This document shows positions 48,334 through 55,761 of a stretch of DNA of 64,000 bases, one piece after another; positions within the stretch are counted from its first letter, which is position 1, and the number at the start of each line of letters is the position of its first letter. The stretch is from Vibrio echinoideorum. Its GTDB lineage: Bacteria > Pseudomonadota > Gammaproteobacteria > Enterobacterales > Vibrionaceae. A program made the position numbers and the translations under genes. Where the stretch lies: the NCBI RefSeq assembly GCF_024347455.1, contig NZ_AP025483.1, forward strand, positions 3,038,001 through 3,102,000. Reading direction: 5' to 3'. The notes under the pieces are model-generated. The model ran no database searches. It was not told the origin of the DNA and saw only the letters and a program-made list of their open reading frames with translations.

Positions 48334-49602
48334 ATGAAAGACGAAACGCTCTCGATTCACTTCGGCTACGACACTGATCCAACAACCAAATCAGTTGCGA
48401 CTCCTATTTACCAAACCGTTGCTTACGAATTCGATGACGCACAACACGGCGCCGACCTGTTTAACCTTGCGGTACCAGGTAATATCTACACTCGTATAAT
48501 GAACCCAACCAATGATGTACTAGAAAAGCGCATGGCAGCCTTAGAAGGTGGTATTGCAGGCTTAGTGGTGAGTGCAGGCAGCGCGGCGATCAACTACGCG
48601 ATTCAAACATTAGCTCAAATCGGCGACAACATCGTTTCTACCCCTCAGCTTTACGGCGGTACTTACACTTTGTTTGCTCACATGTTGCCAAACCAAGGGA
48701 TAGAAGTTCGCTTTGCCAAAGACGACAAACCTGAAAGCTTGGCTGCGTTAATCGATGAAAAAACCAAGGCGGTTTACTGTGAGAGTATCGGTAATCCAGC
48801 AGGTAATATAATTGACTTAGAACGTGTTGCTGAACTTGCTCACGCACAAGGTGTACCAGTGATTGTTGATAACACGGTGGCGACGCCTGTGTTGTGTAAA
48901 CCTATCGATTTTGGTGCTGATATTGTGGTTCACTCGCTAACCAAATACGTTGGTGGTCACGGTACTACACTCGGCGGCGTGATTGTCGATTCAGGGAAAT
49001 TTCCTTGGGCAGAACACAAAGATCGTTTCCCAGTGTTTAATCAACCTGAGCCTTCATATCATGGTGTGGTTTATACCGAAGCTTTTGGTGATGCTGCATT
49101 TATTGGTCGCGCTCGAACCGTTCCATTGCGTAATACAGGCGCAGCACTGTCGCCAATGAATGCTTTCATGTTGATGCAAGGTTTAGAGACATTGTCGTTA
49201 CGTATGGAGCGACACACCGAGAACGCATTGAAAGTGGCTGAGTACCTTAAGCAACACGAGAACGTCAGTTGGGTGAGCTATGCTGGTTTACCTACGTCTG
49301 AGTTCTATCCATTGGCTGAGAAATACATGCAAGGTAAGCCATCTGCTATTTTGTCTTTTGGCTTAAAAGATGGTTATGAAGCCGGTGTGCGCTTCTACGA
49401 TGCACTGCAAATATTCAAGCGTTTGGTAAACATTGGCGACGCAAAATCTCTCGCTTGTCACCCGGCTTCCACGACACACCGTCAATTAAGCGAAGCAGAA
49501 CAAAAGCAAGCAGGCGTATCACCAGAAATGATTCGTCTGTCGGTCGGTATTGAACACATTGAAGATATCTTGGCTGACCTAGAGCAAGCACTTAATGCTT
49601 AA
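48334..49602 (+). CDS. metY: O-acetylhomoserine aminocarboxypropyltransferase / cysteine synthase (MetY family)
   Basis: A 422-residue PLP enzyme of the Cys/Met metabolism family. PLP binds Lys204 in VHSLTKYVGGHGTTLGG; AGSAAINYAIQTL holds the phosphate-binding region. MetY-type enzymes join O-acetylhomoserine with sulfide to make homocysteine, the direct-sulfhydrylation route to methionine. AGGGAAG precedes ATG 48334. It stands alone between the tRNA and glmS; no other methionine gene is adjacent. Related enzymes (MetZ, cystathionine synthase) are shorter, about 390-400 residues. Confidence 0.88.
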   Translation: MKDETLSIHFGYDTDPTTKSVATPIYQTVAYEFDDAQHGADLFNLAVPGNIYTRIMNPTNDVLEKRMAALEGGIAGLVVSAGSAAINYAIQTLAQIGDNIVSTPQLYGGTYTLFAHMLPNQGIEVRFAKDDKPESLAALIDEKTKAVYCESIGNPAGNIIDLERVAELAHAQGVPVIVDNTVATPVLCKPIDFGADIVVHSLTKYVGGHGTTLGGVIVDSGKFPWAEHKDRFPVFNQPEPSYHGVVYTEAFGDAAFIGRARTVPLRNTGAALSPMNAFMLMQGLETLSLRMERHTENALKVAEYLKQHENVSWVSYAGLPTSEFYPLAEKYMQGKPSAILSFGLKDGYEAGVRFYDALQIFKRLVNIGDAKSLACHPASTTHRQLSEAEQKQAGVSPEMIRLSVGIEHIEDILADLEQALNA

Positions 49603-49654
49603 TGCTTAATGCCGTTAAAGCTAGATCTAACGCTATTCGTTAGCTAACAGACAC

Positions 49655-49686
49655 AAAAAAGCCCATCACTGGATGGGCTTCTTATT
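49655..49686. terminator. Terminator between metY and glmS
   Basis: AAGCCCATC and GATGGGCTT arms around ACTG with an A-run on the left; works best for the minus-strand glmS transcript. Confidence 0.85.
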
Positions 49687-49713
49687 ATCTAATTTTCTTA
49701 GACAAGCTAACGA

Positions 49714-51546
49714 TTATTCAACCGTAACCGCTTTCGCTAGGTTACGAGGTTGGTCAACATCGGTACCTTTGATTAGTGCTACGTGGTAAGACAACAGCTG
49801 CATCGGTACTGTGTAGTAGATAGGTGCTGTTACTTCACTTACGTGAGGCATCTTGATGATCTTCATGTTCTCATCGCTTTCAAAGCCGGCATCTTCATCT
49901 GCGAATACGTAAAGTAGACCGCCACGAGCACGTACTTCTTCAACGTTTGATTTTAGCTTCTCTAGTAAGTCGTTGCTTGGTGCAATAACGACTACTGGCA
50001 TATCTGCATCAATAAGCGCTAGAGGACCGTGCTTAAGCTCACCAGCCGCGTATGCTTCTGCATGGATGTAAGAGATCTCTTTCAGTTTAAGAGACGCTTC
50101 CATCGCGATTGGGTAGAACTCACCACGACCTAAGAACAATGTGTGGTGCTTATCTGCAAAATCAGGTGCTAGCGCTTCGATCTCTTTATCAAACGCTAAT
50201 GCTTTCTCGATATCAGCAGGCAGTTGATGCAGTGCTTGAACGATCTCTGCTTCTTTCTCTTCATTGATGCGACCTTGTAGACGACCAATTGACGTTACCA
50301 TCATCAGCATCGCTGCTAGTTGGGTAGTGAAGGCTTTAGTTGAAGCTACGCCGATTTCAGTTCCTGCGCGAGTCATAAAGGCAAAATCAGATTCACGAAC
50401 TAGCGAAGAACCTGCAACGTTACAGATAGTCATTGCTGACATGTAACCCTTCTCTTTTGCAAGACGAAGTGCAGCAAGCGTATCAGCCGTTTCACCAGAC
50501 TGAGACAGAGTCACCAATAGGCTGTTCGGGCGAACAACGAAGTCACGGTAACGGAATTCAGAAGCAATCTCTACGTCACAGCTTACGCCTGCTAGAGACT
50601 CAAACCAGTAACGAGCTGCCATACCTGAGTTGTAAGATGTACCACATGCGATGATCTGCACGTGCTCTACCTTGCTTAGGATCTCTTCAGCCTTAACACC
50701 AATTGCGTTAGTGATAACAGCCGTTTCAGAAATACGACCTTCCATTGTATTGATTAACGCAGATGGCTGCTCAAAGATCTCTTTTTGCATGAAGTGACGG
50801 TATTGACCTTTGTCACCTGCATCGTGCTCTGCGTTTGACTCTACGACTTCACGCTCAACACGTTCGCCCGCGACATCAAATACAGTTACATCACGACGAG
50901 TAACCTCAGCAACATCGCCTTCTTCAAGATACATGAAACGACGAGTTACGCTTAGTAGCGCTAATTGATCCGATGCTAGGAAGTTCTCACCCACACCGAA
51001 ACCGATAACAATCGGGCTACCAGAACGAGCAACAACGATACGGCTAGGATCTTTGCGATCAACGGCAACGGTACCGTAAGCACCGTCCAGTTGTTTCGCA
51101 GTCTTTTGCAGCGCTTCAACCAATGAGTTAGAAGTACGAAGTTCCCATTCAACTAGGTGAGCGATAACTTCAGTATCCGTTTGTGAAGTAAACACATAAC
51201 CACGTTCTTGAAGAAGAGCACGCAGTGTTTCGTGGTTTTCGATAATGCCATTGTGTACAACGGCAATATCGCCCGACATGTGTGGGTGCGCGTTTGCTTC
51301 AGAAGGCTCACCGTGTGTCGCCCAACGTGTATGAGCGATACCAGTACCGCCAATAACATGTTGCTGATCGACGGCGTCTGCTAGCTCTTGCACTTTACCA
51401 AGGCGGCGTACACGAGTTAGGTTGGATTCGGTATCAACCACAGCGACACCCGCTGAATCATAGCCTCGGTATTCTAGGCGGCGAAGGCCTTCTACTAAAA
51501 TTTCAGCTACATCACGTTGTGCTACTGCACCAACAATTCCACACAT
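49714..51546 (-). CDS. glmS: Glutamine-fructose-6-phosphate aminotransferase (isomerising)
   Basis: A 610-residue enzyme. The glutaminase domain begins [13 protein letters not shown], the catalytic cysteine being residue 2 before processing. Two SIS domains follow (about 285-425 and 455-600) with [15 protein letters not shown] and [18 protein letters not shown]. It makes glucosamine 6-phosphate, the first committed step to peptidoglycan and LPS amino sugars. The DeoR-family regulator gene is directly upstream on the same strand, 105 bp away; that gap contains a TTTCGTTT motif. Confidence 0.98.
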   Translation of the reverse strand: MCGIVGAVAQRDVAEILVEGLRRLEYRGYDSAGVAVVDTESNLTRVRRLGKVQELADAVDQQHVIGGTGIAHTRWATHGEPSEANAHPHMSGDIAVVHNGIIENHETLRALLQERGYVFTSQTDTEVIAHLVEWELRTSNSLVEALQKTAKQLDGAYGTVAVDRKDPSRIVVARSGSPIVIGFGVGENFLASDQLALLSVTRRFMYLEEGDVAEVTRRDVTVFDVAGERVEREVVESNAEHDAGDKGQYRHFMQKEIFEQPSALINTMEGRISETAVITNAIGVKAEEILSKVEHVQIIACGTSYNSGMAARYWFESLAGVSCDVEIASEFRYRDFVVRPNSLLVTLSQSGETADTLAALRLAKEKGYMSAMTICNVAGSSLVRESDFAFMTRAGTEIGVASTKAFTTQLAAMLMMVTSIGRLQGRINEEKEAEIVQALHQLPADIEKALAFDKEIEALAPDFADKHHTLFLGRGEFYPIAMEASLKLKEISYIHAEAYAAGELKHGPLALIDADMPVVVIAPSNDLLEKLKSNVEEVRARGGLLYVFADEDAGFESDENMKIIKMPHVSEVTAPIYYTVPMQLLSYHVALIKGTDVDQPRNLAKAVTVE

Positions 51547-51651
51547 AGTTTTACTCCATCAATTTCGTTTATTCCTACTGGCAGCAAGCAAAGGCCATAT
51601 CTTCAACAGATCAATTATAGGAAGTTAAATGCATAATATTTTAAATTAGTT

Positions 51652-52422
51652 TTAAGCTGGATCAGTTAAGATCACTCGAACGTCATGTGATTCAATACTT
51701 GCTTGGGATTCTTTGCCCAAATCTGTATCTGTTATCAAAATATCGATGTGTTCCCACGCTAACTCCAAATTAGGGATTTTGCGTCCCACTTTTTCAGACT
51801 CAACCATCACGATCACCTCTCGTGACACTTCAGCCATAACTTTGCTCAGGCCAATCAGTTCATTGAACGTGGTCGTGCCTCTATCAAGGTCGATACCATC
51901 AGCACCGATGAACAATTGGTCAAAATCGTAAGCACGAAGCACCGACTCCGCGACTTTGCCTTGGAAAGAATCAGAATGCGTATCCCAAGTTCCACCCGTC
52001 ATTAATAACGTCGGTTCACTTTCAAGCTCGTTAAGTGCATTAGCAACGTGCAGTGAGTTGGTCATAACAACCAATCCACGTTTGCTGTTGAGCTGCTGAA
52101 TTAGCGCGCCTGTTGTGCTACCGCTGTCGATCACAATGCGGTTATGGTCGCGAATCAAATCTGCAGCGGCTTTTGCTAATGAAATCTTTCGAGTCGAAAC
52201 CTGTTGACCCAGTTCTTCGTTCACAACCTCTTTCGGTAATGAAATCGCACCACCATAACGGCGTAAAAGCTGACCGTTTTTCTCTAAAGACGCTAAGTCC
52301 TTTCTAATAGTGACCTCTGAGGTTTCGAACTTAGCGGATAATTCATCAACACTAACCTCCCCTTTTTCATTCACTAGGTTAGAAATTGCATGTCTTCTGA
52401 GCTGGGTGTTTCGTTTCGACAT
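51652..52422 (-). CDS. DeoR-family transcription regulator, AgaR-like
   Basis: A 256-residue DeoR/GlpR-type regulator. The N-terminal helix-turn-helix (about 5-60) has VSVDELSAKFETSEVTIRKDLASLEKNGQLLRRYGGA. The C-terminal DeoR sensor domain (about 75-235) is related to sugar-phosphate isomerases, with DSGSTTGALI and FIGADGIDLDRGTT. Such proteins usually respond to phosphosugars. The place just before glmS suggests control of amino-sugar synthesis. GTTTCG motifs near its start codon may be its own operator. The exact effector is unknown. Confidence 0.88.
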   Translation of the reverse strand: MSKRNTQLRRHAISNLVNEKGEVSVDELSAKFETSEVTIRKDLASLEKNGQLLRRYGGAISLPKEVVNEELGQQVSTRKISLAKAAADLIRDHNRIVIDSGSTTGALIQQLNSKRGLVVMTNSLHVANALNELESEPTLLMTGGTWDTHSDSFQGKVAESVLRAYDFDQLFIGADGIDLDRGTTTFNELIGLSKVMAEVSREVIVMVESEKVGRKIPNLELAWEHIDILITDTDLGKESQASIESHDVRVILTDPA

Positions 52423-52475
52423 TTAAAAAAGGCCAATAAGTTTCGATGTGAAACATATTATAGTTACAGCGAAAC
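52408..52475. promoter_or_regulatory. Cluster of GTTTCG / CGAAAC motifs at the deoR start
   Basis: GTTTCG starts at 52408 and 52440 with a TTTCG at 52414, and CGAAAC lies at 52470-52475. The form TTTCGTTT resembles the core reported for E. coli AgaR, another DeoR-family protein. It also occurs before glmS (51562-51569). A likely autoregulatory operator. Confidence 0.4.
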
Positions 52476-52851
52476 TATTTAGTCCATTTATTTTGATCCA
52501 AAAAATTAATAAATAGCGATGAAACCTTGTCCTAAGACAATTGTTAAGCAGTGATATTGAACTCATTAGGTGGTAGAATCCGCACCCGAAAAGAAAAAAA
52601 ATTACAAAACTGACTGTTATTTTTTTGCAACTTACCCCCTATATCATGGTGTAAGTCACAGAAAACCGATATTGAATCAAAACATTTTAGTCATAAAATG
52701 ACTAAAATTGATGAAAGACTTACAACTCTGAAGGACATATTGGAAGTCCCGCGCTTTTACTCAACAGGCACAAAATGTTGATGTAGCGGACCAATCTTCA
52801 GAACTTAAATAAATTTCAAATTGTAACAATACTTACCGGAGAGTACCTTCC
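52423..52851. other. Divergent intergenic region deoR / pyk
   Basis: A 429-bp gap that must hold promoters for both genes. Near deoR it contains GTTTCG (52440-52445) and CGAAAC (52470-52475). Near pyk, inverted arms TTTTAGTCAT (52685-52694) and ATGACTAAAA (52698-52707) form a palindrome. No small ORF or RNA gene was seen. Confidence 0.7.
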
Positions 52852-54264
52852 ATGAAAAAGACCAAAATCGTATGTACGATTGGCCCTAAAACTGAATCTG
52901 TAGAGAAGCTAACTGAACTAGTAGATGCTGGCATGAACGTTATGCGTCTTAACTTCTCTCACGGTGATTTCGCAGAACACGGCACTCGTATCGCGAACTT
53001 CCGTAAAGTAATGGAAAACAATGGTGAGCAACTTGCTATCCTTCTAGATACTAAAGGTCCAGAAATCCGTACTATCAAGCTTGAAGATGGTAACGACGTA
53101 GATCTAGTAGCTGGTCAAGAGTTCACTTTCACAACTGACGCAACAGTTGTTGGTAACAAAGACGTAGTAGCAGTAACTTACCTAGGCTTCGCTAAAGACC
53201 TATCAGCAGGTAACACTATTCTTGTTGATGACGGCCTAATCGAAATGGAAGTTATCGCAACAACAGAAACTGAAGTTAAGTGTAAAGTTCTTAACAACGG
53301 TGCTCTAGGCGAAAATAAAGGTGTTAACCTTCCTGGCGTTTCTGTTCAACTTCCAGCTCTTTCTGAGAAAGACAAAGCTGACCTTAAGTTTGGTTGTGAG
53401 CAAGGCGTAGATTTCGTTGCTGCTTCTTTCATCCGTAAAGAAGACGATGTTAAAGAAATCCGTGAGCTTCTAAACGCTAACGGTGGCGAAAACATCCACA
53501 TCATTTCTAAGATCGAAAACCAAGAAGGTGTCGATAACTTCGATTCAATCCTTGAAGCTTCTGACGGCATCATGGTTGCTCGTGGTGACCTAGGTGTTGA
53601 AATCCCAGCTGAAGAAGTAATCTTCGCTCAGAAAATGATGATCGAGAAGTGTAACCGTGCACGTAAGATGGTTATCACAGCAACTCAAATGCTTGACTCT
53701 ATGATCAGCAACCCACGTCCAACTCGCGCAGAAGCGGGTGACGTTGCGAACGCAATCATGGATGGTACTGATGCTGTAATGCTTTCTGGTGAAACTGCTA
53801 AAGGCAAATACCCAGTTGAAGCTGTTACTATCATGGCTCAAATCGCGAACCGTACTGATTCAGCTCTTAAAGCTGAGCTAGGTTCTCGTCTAGACAGCCC
53901 ACGTCTACGCATCACTGAAGCTGTATGTAAAGGCGCTGTAGACACAGCAGAGAAGCTAGCTGCTCCTCTAATCGTTGTTGCAACTGAAGGCGGTAAGTCT
54001 GCACGTTCAGTACGTAAGTACTTCCCAACTGCAAACATCCTTGCTCTAACAACTAACGAAAAGACAGCTGCACAGCTAGTTCTTACTAAAGGTGTTAAGC
54101 CTGTCCTTGTTGACTCTATCGAGAACACAGACACGTTCTACATCAACGGTAAAGAAATCGCTCTACAATCTGGCCTAGGTAACAAAGGCGACATCGTAGT
54201 TATGGTTTCTGGTGCTCTAGTAGCTTCTGGTACTACAAACACAGCATCTGTTCACGTTCTATAA
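52852..54264 (+). CDS. pykF: Pyruvate kinase (type I, PykF-like)
   Basis: A 470-residue glycolytic enzyme. Features in order: [18 protein letters not shown], the catalytic and Mg-binding [20 protein letters not shown], then [16 protein letters not shown] and the [22 protein letters not shown] region. The allosteric C-terminal domain is intact. The length and FBP-type C-terminus fit PykF rather than PykA. It turns phosphoenolpyruvate and ADP into pyruvate and ATP. Strong codon bias (many CTA, GGT, GAA codons) fits a highly expressed gene. GGAGAG precedes the start. Confidence 0.96.
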   Translation: MKKTKIVCTIGPKTESVEKLTELVDAGMNVMRLNFSHGDFAEHGTRIANFRKVMENNGEQLAILLDTKGPEIRTIKLEDGNDVDLVAGQEFTFTTDATVVGNKDVVAVTYLGFAKDLSAGNTILVDDGLIEMEVIATTETEVKCKVLNNGALGENKGVNLPGVSVQLPALSEKDKADLKFGCEQGVDFVAASFIRKEDDVKEIRELLNANGGENIHIISKIENQEGVDNFDSILEASDGIMVARGDLGVEIPAEEVIFAQKMMIEKCNRARKMVITATQMLDSMISNPRPTRAEAGDVANAIMDGTDAVMLSGETAKGKYPVEAVTIMAQIANRTDSALKAELGSRLDSPRLRITEAVCKGAVDTAEKLAAPLIVVATEGGKSARSVRKYFPTANILALTTNEKTAAQLVLTKGVKPVLVDSIENTDTFYINGKEIALQSGLGNKGDIVVMVSGALVASGTTNTASVHVL

Positions 54265-54290
54265 GAATGAACTGATTCGCATAAAATATA

Positions 54291-54317
54291 AAAGAGGGCT
54301 TCGGCCCTCTTTTTTTA
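54291..54317 (+). terminator. Intrinsic terminator after pykF
   Basis: AAGAGGGC and GCCCTCTT arms around a TTCG tetraloop with a seven-base T-run. Confidence 0.92.
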
Positions 54318-54450
54318 TGAAACAAATCTTGCCTAACTTTTCAGTACGCTGTATTATCAATCAAGATAGAACTACGTACTGTTAATATCCATGGACTCTT
54401 TCTAAGAGACGGATTAGCAGACTAGAAATCAAATATACATGAGGTTTGTA

Positions 54451-55110
54451 ATGTCTAGTCCTACTCTCACAGACAAAGTATCAAAAATGATTCGCCAAGA
54501 TATTCTTAATGGTGAATTAACCCCAGGCCAAAAACTCGTTGTTGCAGATCTTAAAAATAGATACAACGTAGGCGCGTCTCCAATTCGTGAAGCCTTGGTG
54601 CAGTTGTCTTGGAGTAAATACGTTAAGCTAGAGCCACAAAAAGGTTGCTGGGTATCTCCAGTCTCAAAGAAAGAGCTCAATGACTTATACGAAAGCCTTC
54701 GAGTTGTCTCTTCTGTTTTGCTTAAGAAAGCGATTTCTGCCGGTGATGAAAGCTGGGAATTAGAAGTACTAACGTCTTACCATAAACTTTCTCGAATACA
54801 GCATCTGTCAGAAGAATTTGACTGTATTGAGTGGGAAGAGCGTCACCAGAGATTTCATGCAGCATTGCTTGAAGGTGCAGATTCAGAGAACATGTTTAAG
54901 TTCTTTGACGATCTGATTAACCAAGTAAAGCGCTACCGCTTTTTAGCAATGTCGGCTGAAACTGTCGCTGATGATCTGTTCAATATTGATGAACACGAAA
55001 TGATCATGAAACTGGTACTCGCTAAAAATGCAGAACAAGCCGCTGAGTTGCTTGATCAGCACTTACTAGGTTCAATGAAACGAATTGAAGAGATTATCGA
55101 AGCCGCATAA
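54451..55110 (+). CDS. GntR-family regulator, FadR/FCD subgroup
   Basis: A 219-residue regulator. The winged helix-turn-helix (about 1-70) contains NGELTPGQKLVVADLKNRY and SPIREALVQLSW. The C-terminal FCD helical domain (about 80-215) has conserved acidic and histidine positions (HQRFHAAL, DEHEMI) that usually bind a metal and a small organic acid. The closest well-known relative in layout is E. coli CsiR/GlaR; the target here is unknown. Start placed at ATG 54451, with GAGG six bases upstream; the in-frame ATG 54439 overlaps that site. No gene that it obviously controls is adjacent. Confidence 0.85.
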   Translation: MSSPTLTDKVSKMIRQDILNGELTPGQKLVVADLKNRYNVGASPIREALVQLSWSKYVKLEPQKGCWVSPVSKKELNDLYESLRVVSSVLLKKAISAGDESWELEVLTSYHKLSRIQHLSEEFDCIEWEERHQRFHAALLEGADSENMFKFFDDLINQVKRYRFLAMSAETVADDLFNIDEHEMIMKLVLAKNAEQAAELLDQHLLGSMKRIEEIIEAA

Positions 55111-55135
55111 AGCGAAGATAAGTTCTAACCATATA

Positions 55136-55164
55136 AAAACGGAGCCCGATGGCTCCGTTTTTTA
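55136..55164. terminator. Bidirectional terminator after the GntR-family gene
   Basis: AACGGAGCC and GGCTCCGTT arms around CGAT, with an A-run and T-run on the two sides. It can also end the minus-strand small gene at 55185-55316. Confidence 0.9.
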
Positions 55165-55184
55165 TTTCCAGTATTACGACTGAA

Positions 55185-55316
55185 CTACCACCCAAAAAAC
55201 TCTTTGTGATGAGTATTGAGCAATACAACCATAGGTAAAAAATACAACGCACTGAGTTGAAAGCCAAGAATGGCTAATGCCCCTATGGTTAACCTCACTA
55301 AAAAATCGACAAACAT
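55185..55316 (-). CDS. Probable small membrane protein of 43 residues
   Basis: An ATG at 55316 opens a 43-codon frame ending in TAG at 55185. The ribosome-binding site AGAGG is six bases upstream. The translation starts MFVDFLVRLTIGALAILGFQ and ends NTHHKEFFGW. Residues 4-35 are nearly all hydrophobic, enough for one transmembrane helix, with a positive/charged C-terminal end. A terminator in the right place follows. I do not recognise a family. Evidence for coding is the start signals and the hydrophobic pattern, not homology. Confidence 0.55.
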   Translation of the reverse strand: MFVDFLVRLTIGALAILGFQLSALYFLPMVVLLNTHHKEFFGW

Positions 55317-55581
55317 ACTACGCCTCTTTTAACCAGACAGTATGATCCCCAAACTCTTGCTCCAGCTAACGTAATTCCGCTATTGCCTTTCAAACTATTG
55401 ATAAGAAAGGATAACTAGCTGAATTACGTTAACGGTGTCGTCCTTTTACATCTGGTAAATACTTTTATTTACTGCACCGCTCAGAACGGTCCAATTTGAA
55501 GCAAGGTAGTTTACTTACCATTCAGTTTAGCTCAAATTTCCACCATCATTAGACTTTAGTCTAACTGTAAGAATTTCGTGA
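55317..55581. other. Noncoding part of the GntR/diguanylate cyclase gap
   Basis: No reading frame of note. The region is rich in inverted repeats: the long hairpin at 55367-55431, GTAAAT/ATTTAC (55455-55472), and TTAGACT/AGTCTAA (55549-55564). The density of palindromes is unlike other gaps in the window. Confidence 0.7.
55367..55431. repeat. Long imperfect hairpin element
   Basis: Arms TAACGTAATTC (55367-55377) and GAATTACGTTA (55421-55431) pair perfectly. Inside, GCTA (55379-55382) pairs with TAGC (55416-55419) and CCTTTC (55386-55391) with GAAAGG (55405-55410). In all about 24 pairs form with small bulges and a 13-nt loop. It could be a structured RNA, a repeat family copy or a recombination site. 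Confidence 0.75.
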
Positions 55582-55761
55582 CACAGATCGCTCAAAAGTG
55601 AGATTCATAGAAATAGCACCGACCAGAGTGCTGGTTATGACGAGTTAAAGTGGGAATTAAAGCGTGGAACTCATGTGGTGTTTCAGGGCTGTATTAAAGC
55701 GTTAGACAGAACTAGAGCAGGCGATTATCTATTTTTTTGGTCTACTGAACCAATAAGATAG
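55582..55761 (+). pseudogene. Orphan open frame, possible gene remnant
   Basis: Fifty-nine sense codons are open from 55582 to the TAG at 55759-55761, ending exactly against the stop of the convergent diguanylate cyclase gene. The last part reads ELKWELKRGTHVVF ... GDYLFFWSTEPIR, which looks like protein (balanced residues, aromatic core) rather than random sequence. But there is no ATG or TTG, and the only GTGs are deep inside. It may be the tail of a decayed gene whose front is lost. I do not recognise the family, and chance is possible. Confidence 0.3.

Noticed and set aside
55367-55431. Integron attC site
   Set aside because: The length is plausible, but the core boxes RYYYAAC/GTTRRRY do not match and no integrase or cassette is nearby; kept only as an unexplained hairpin.
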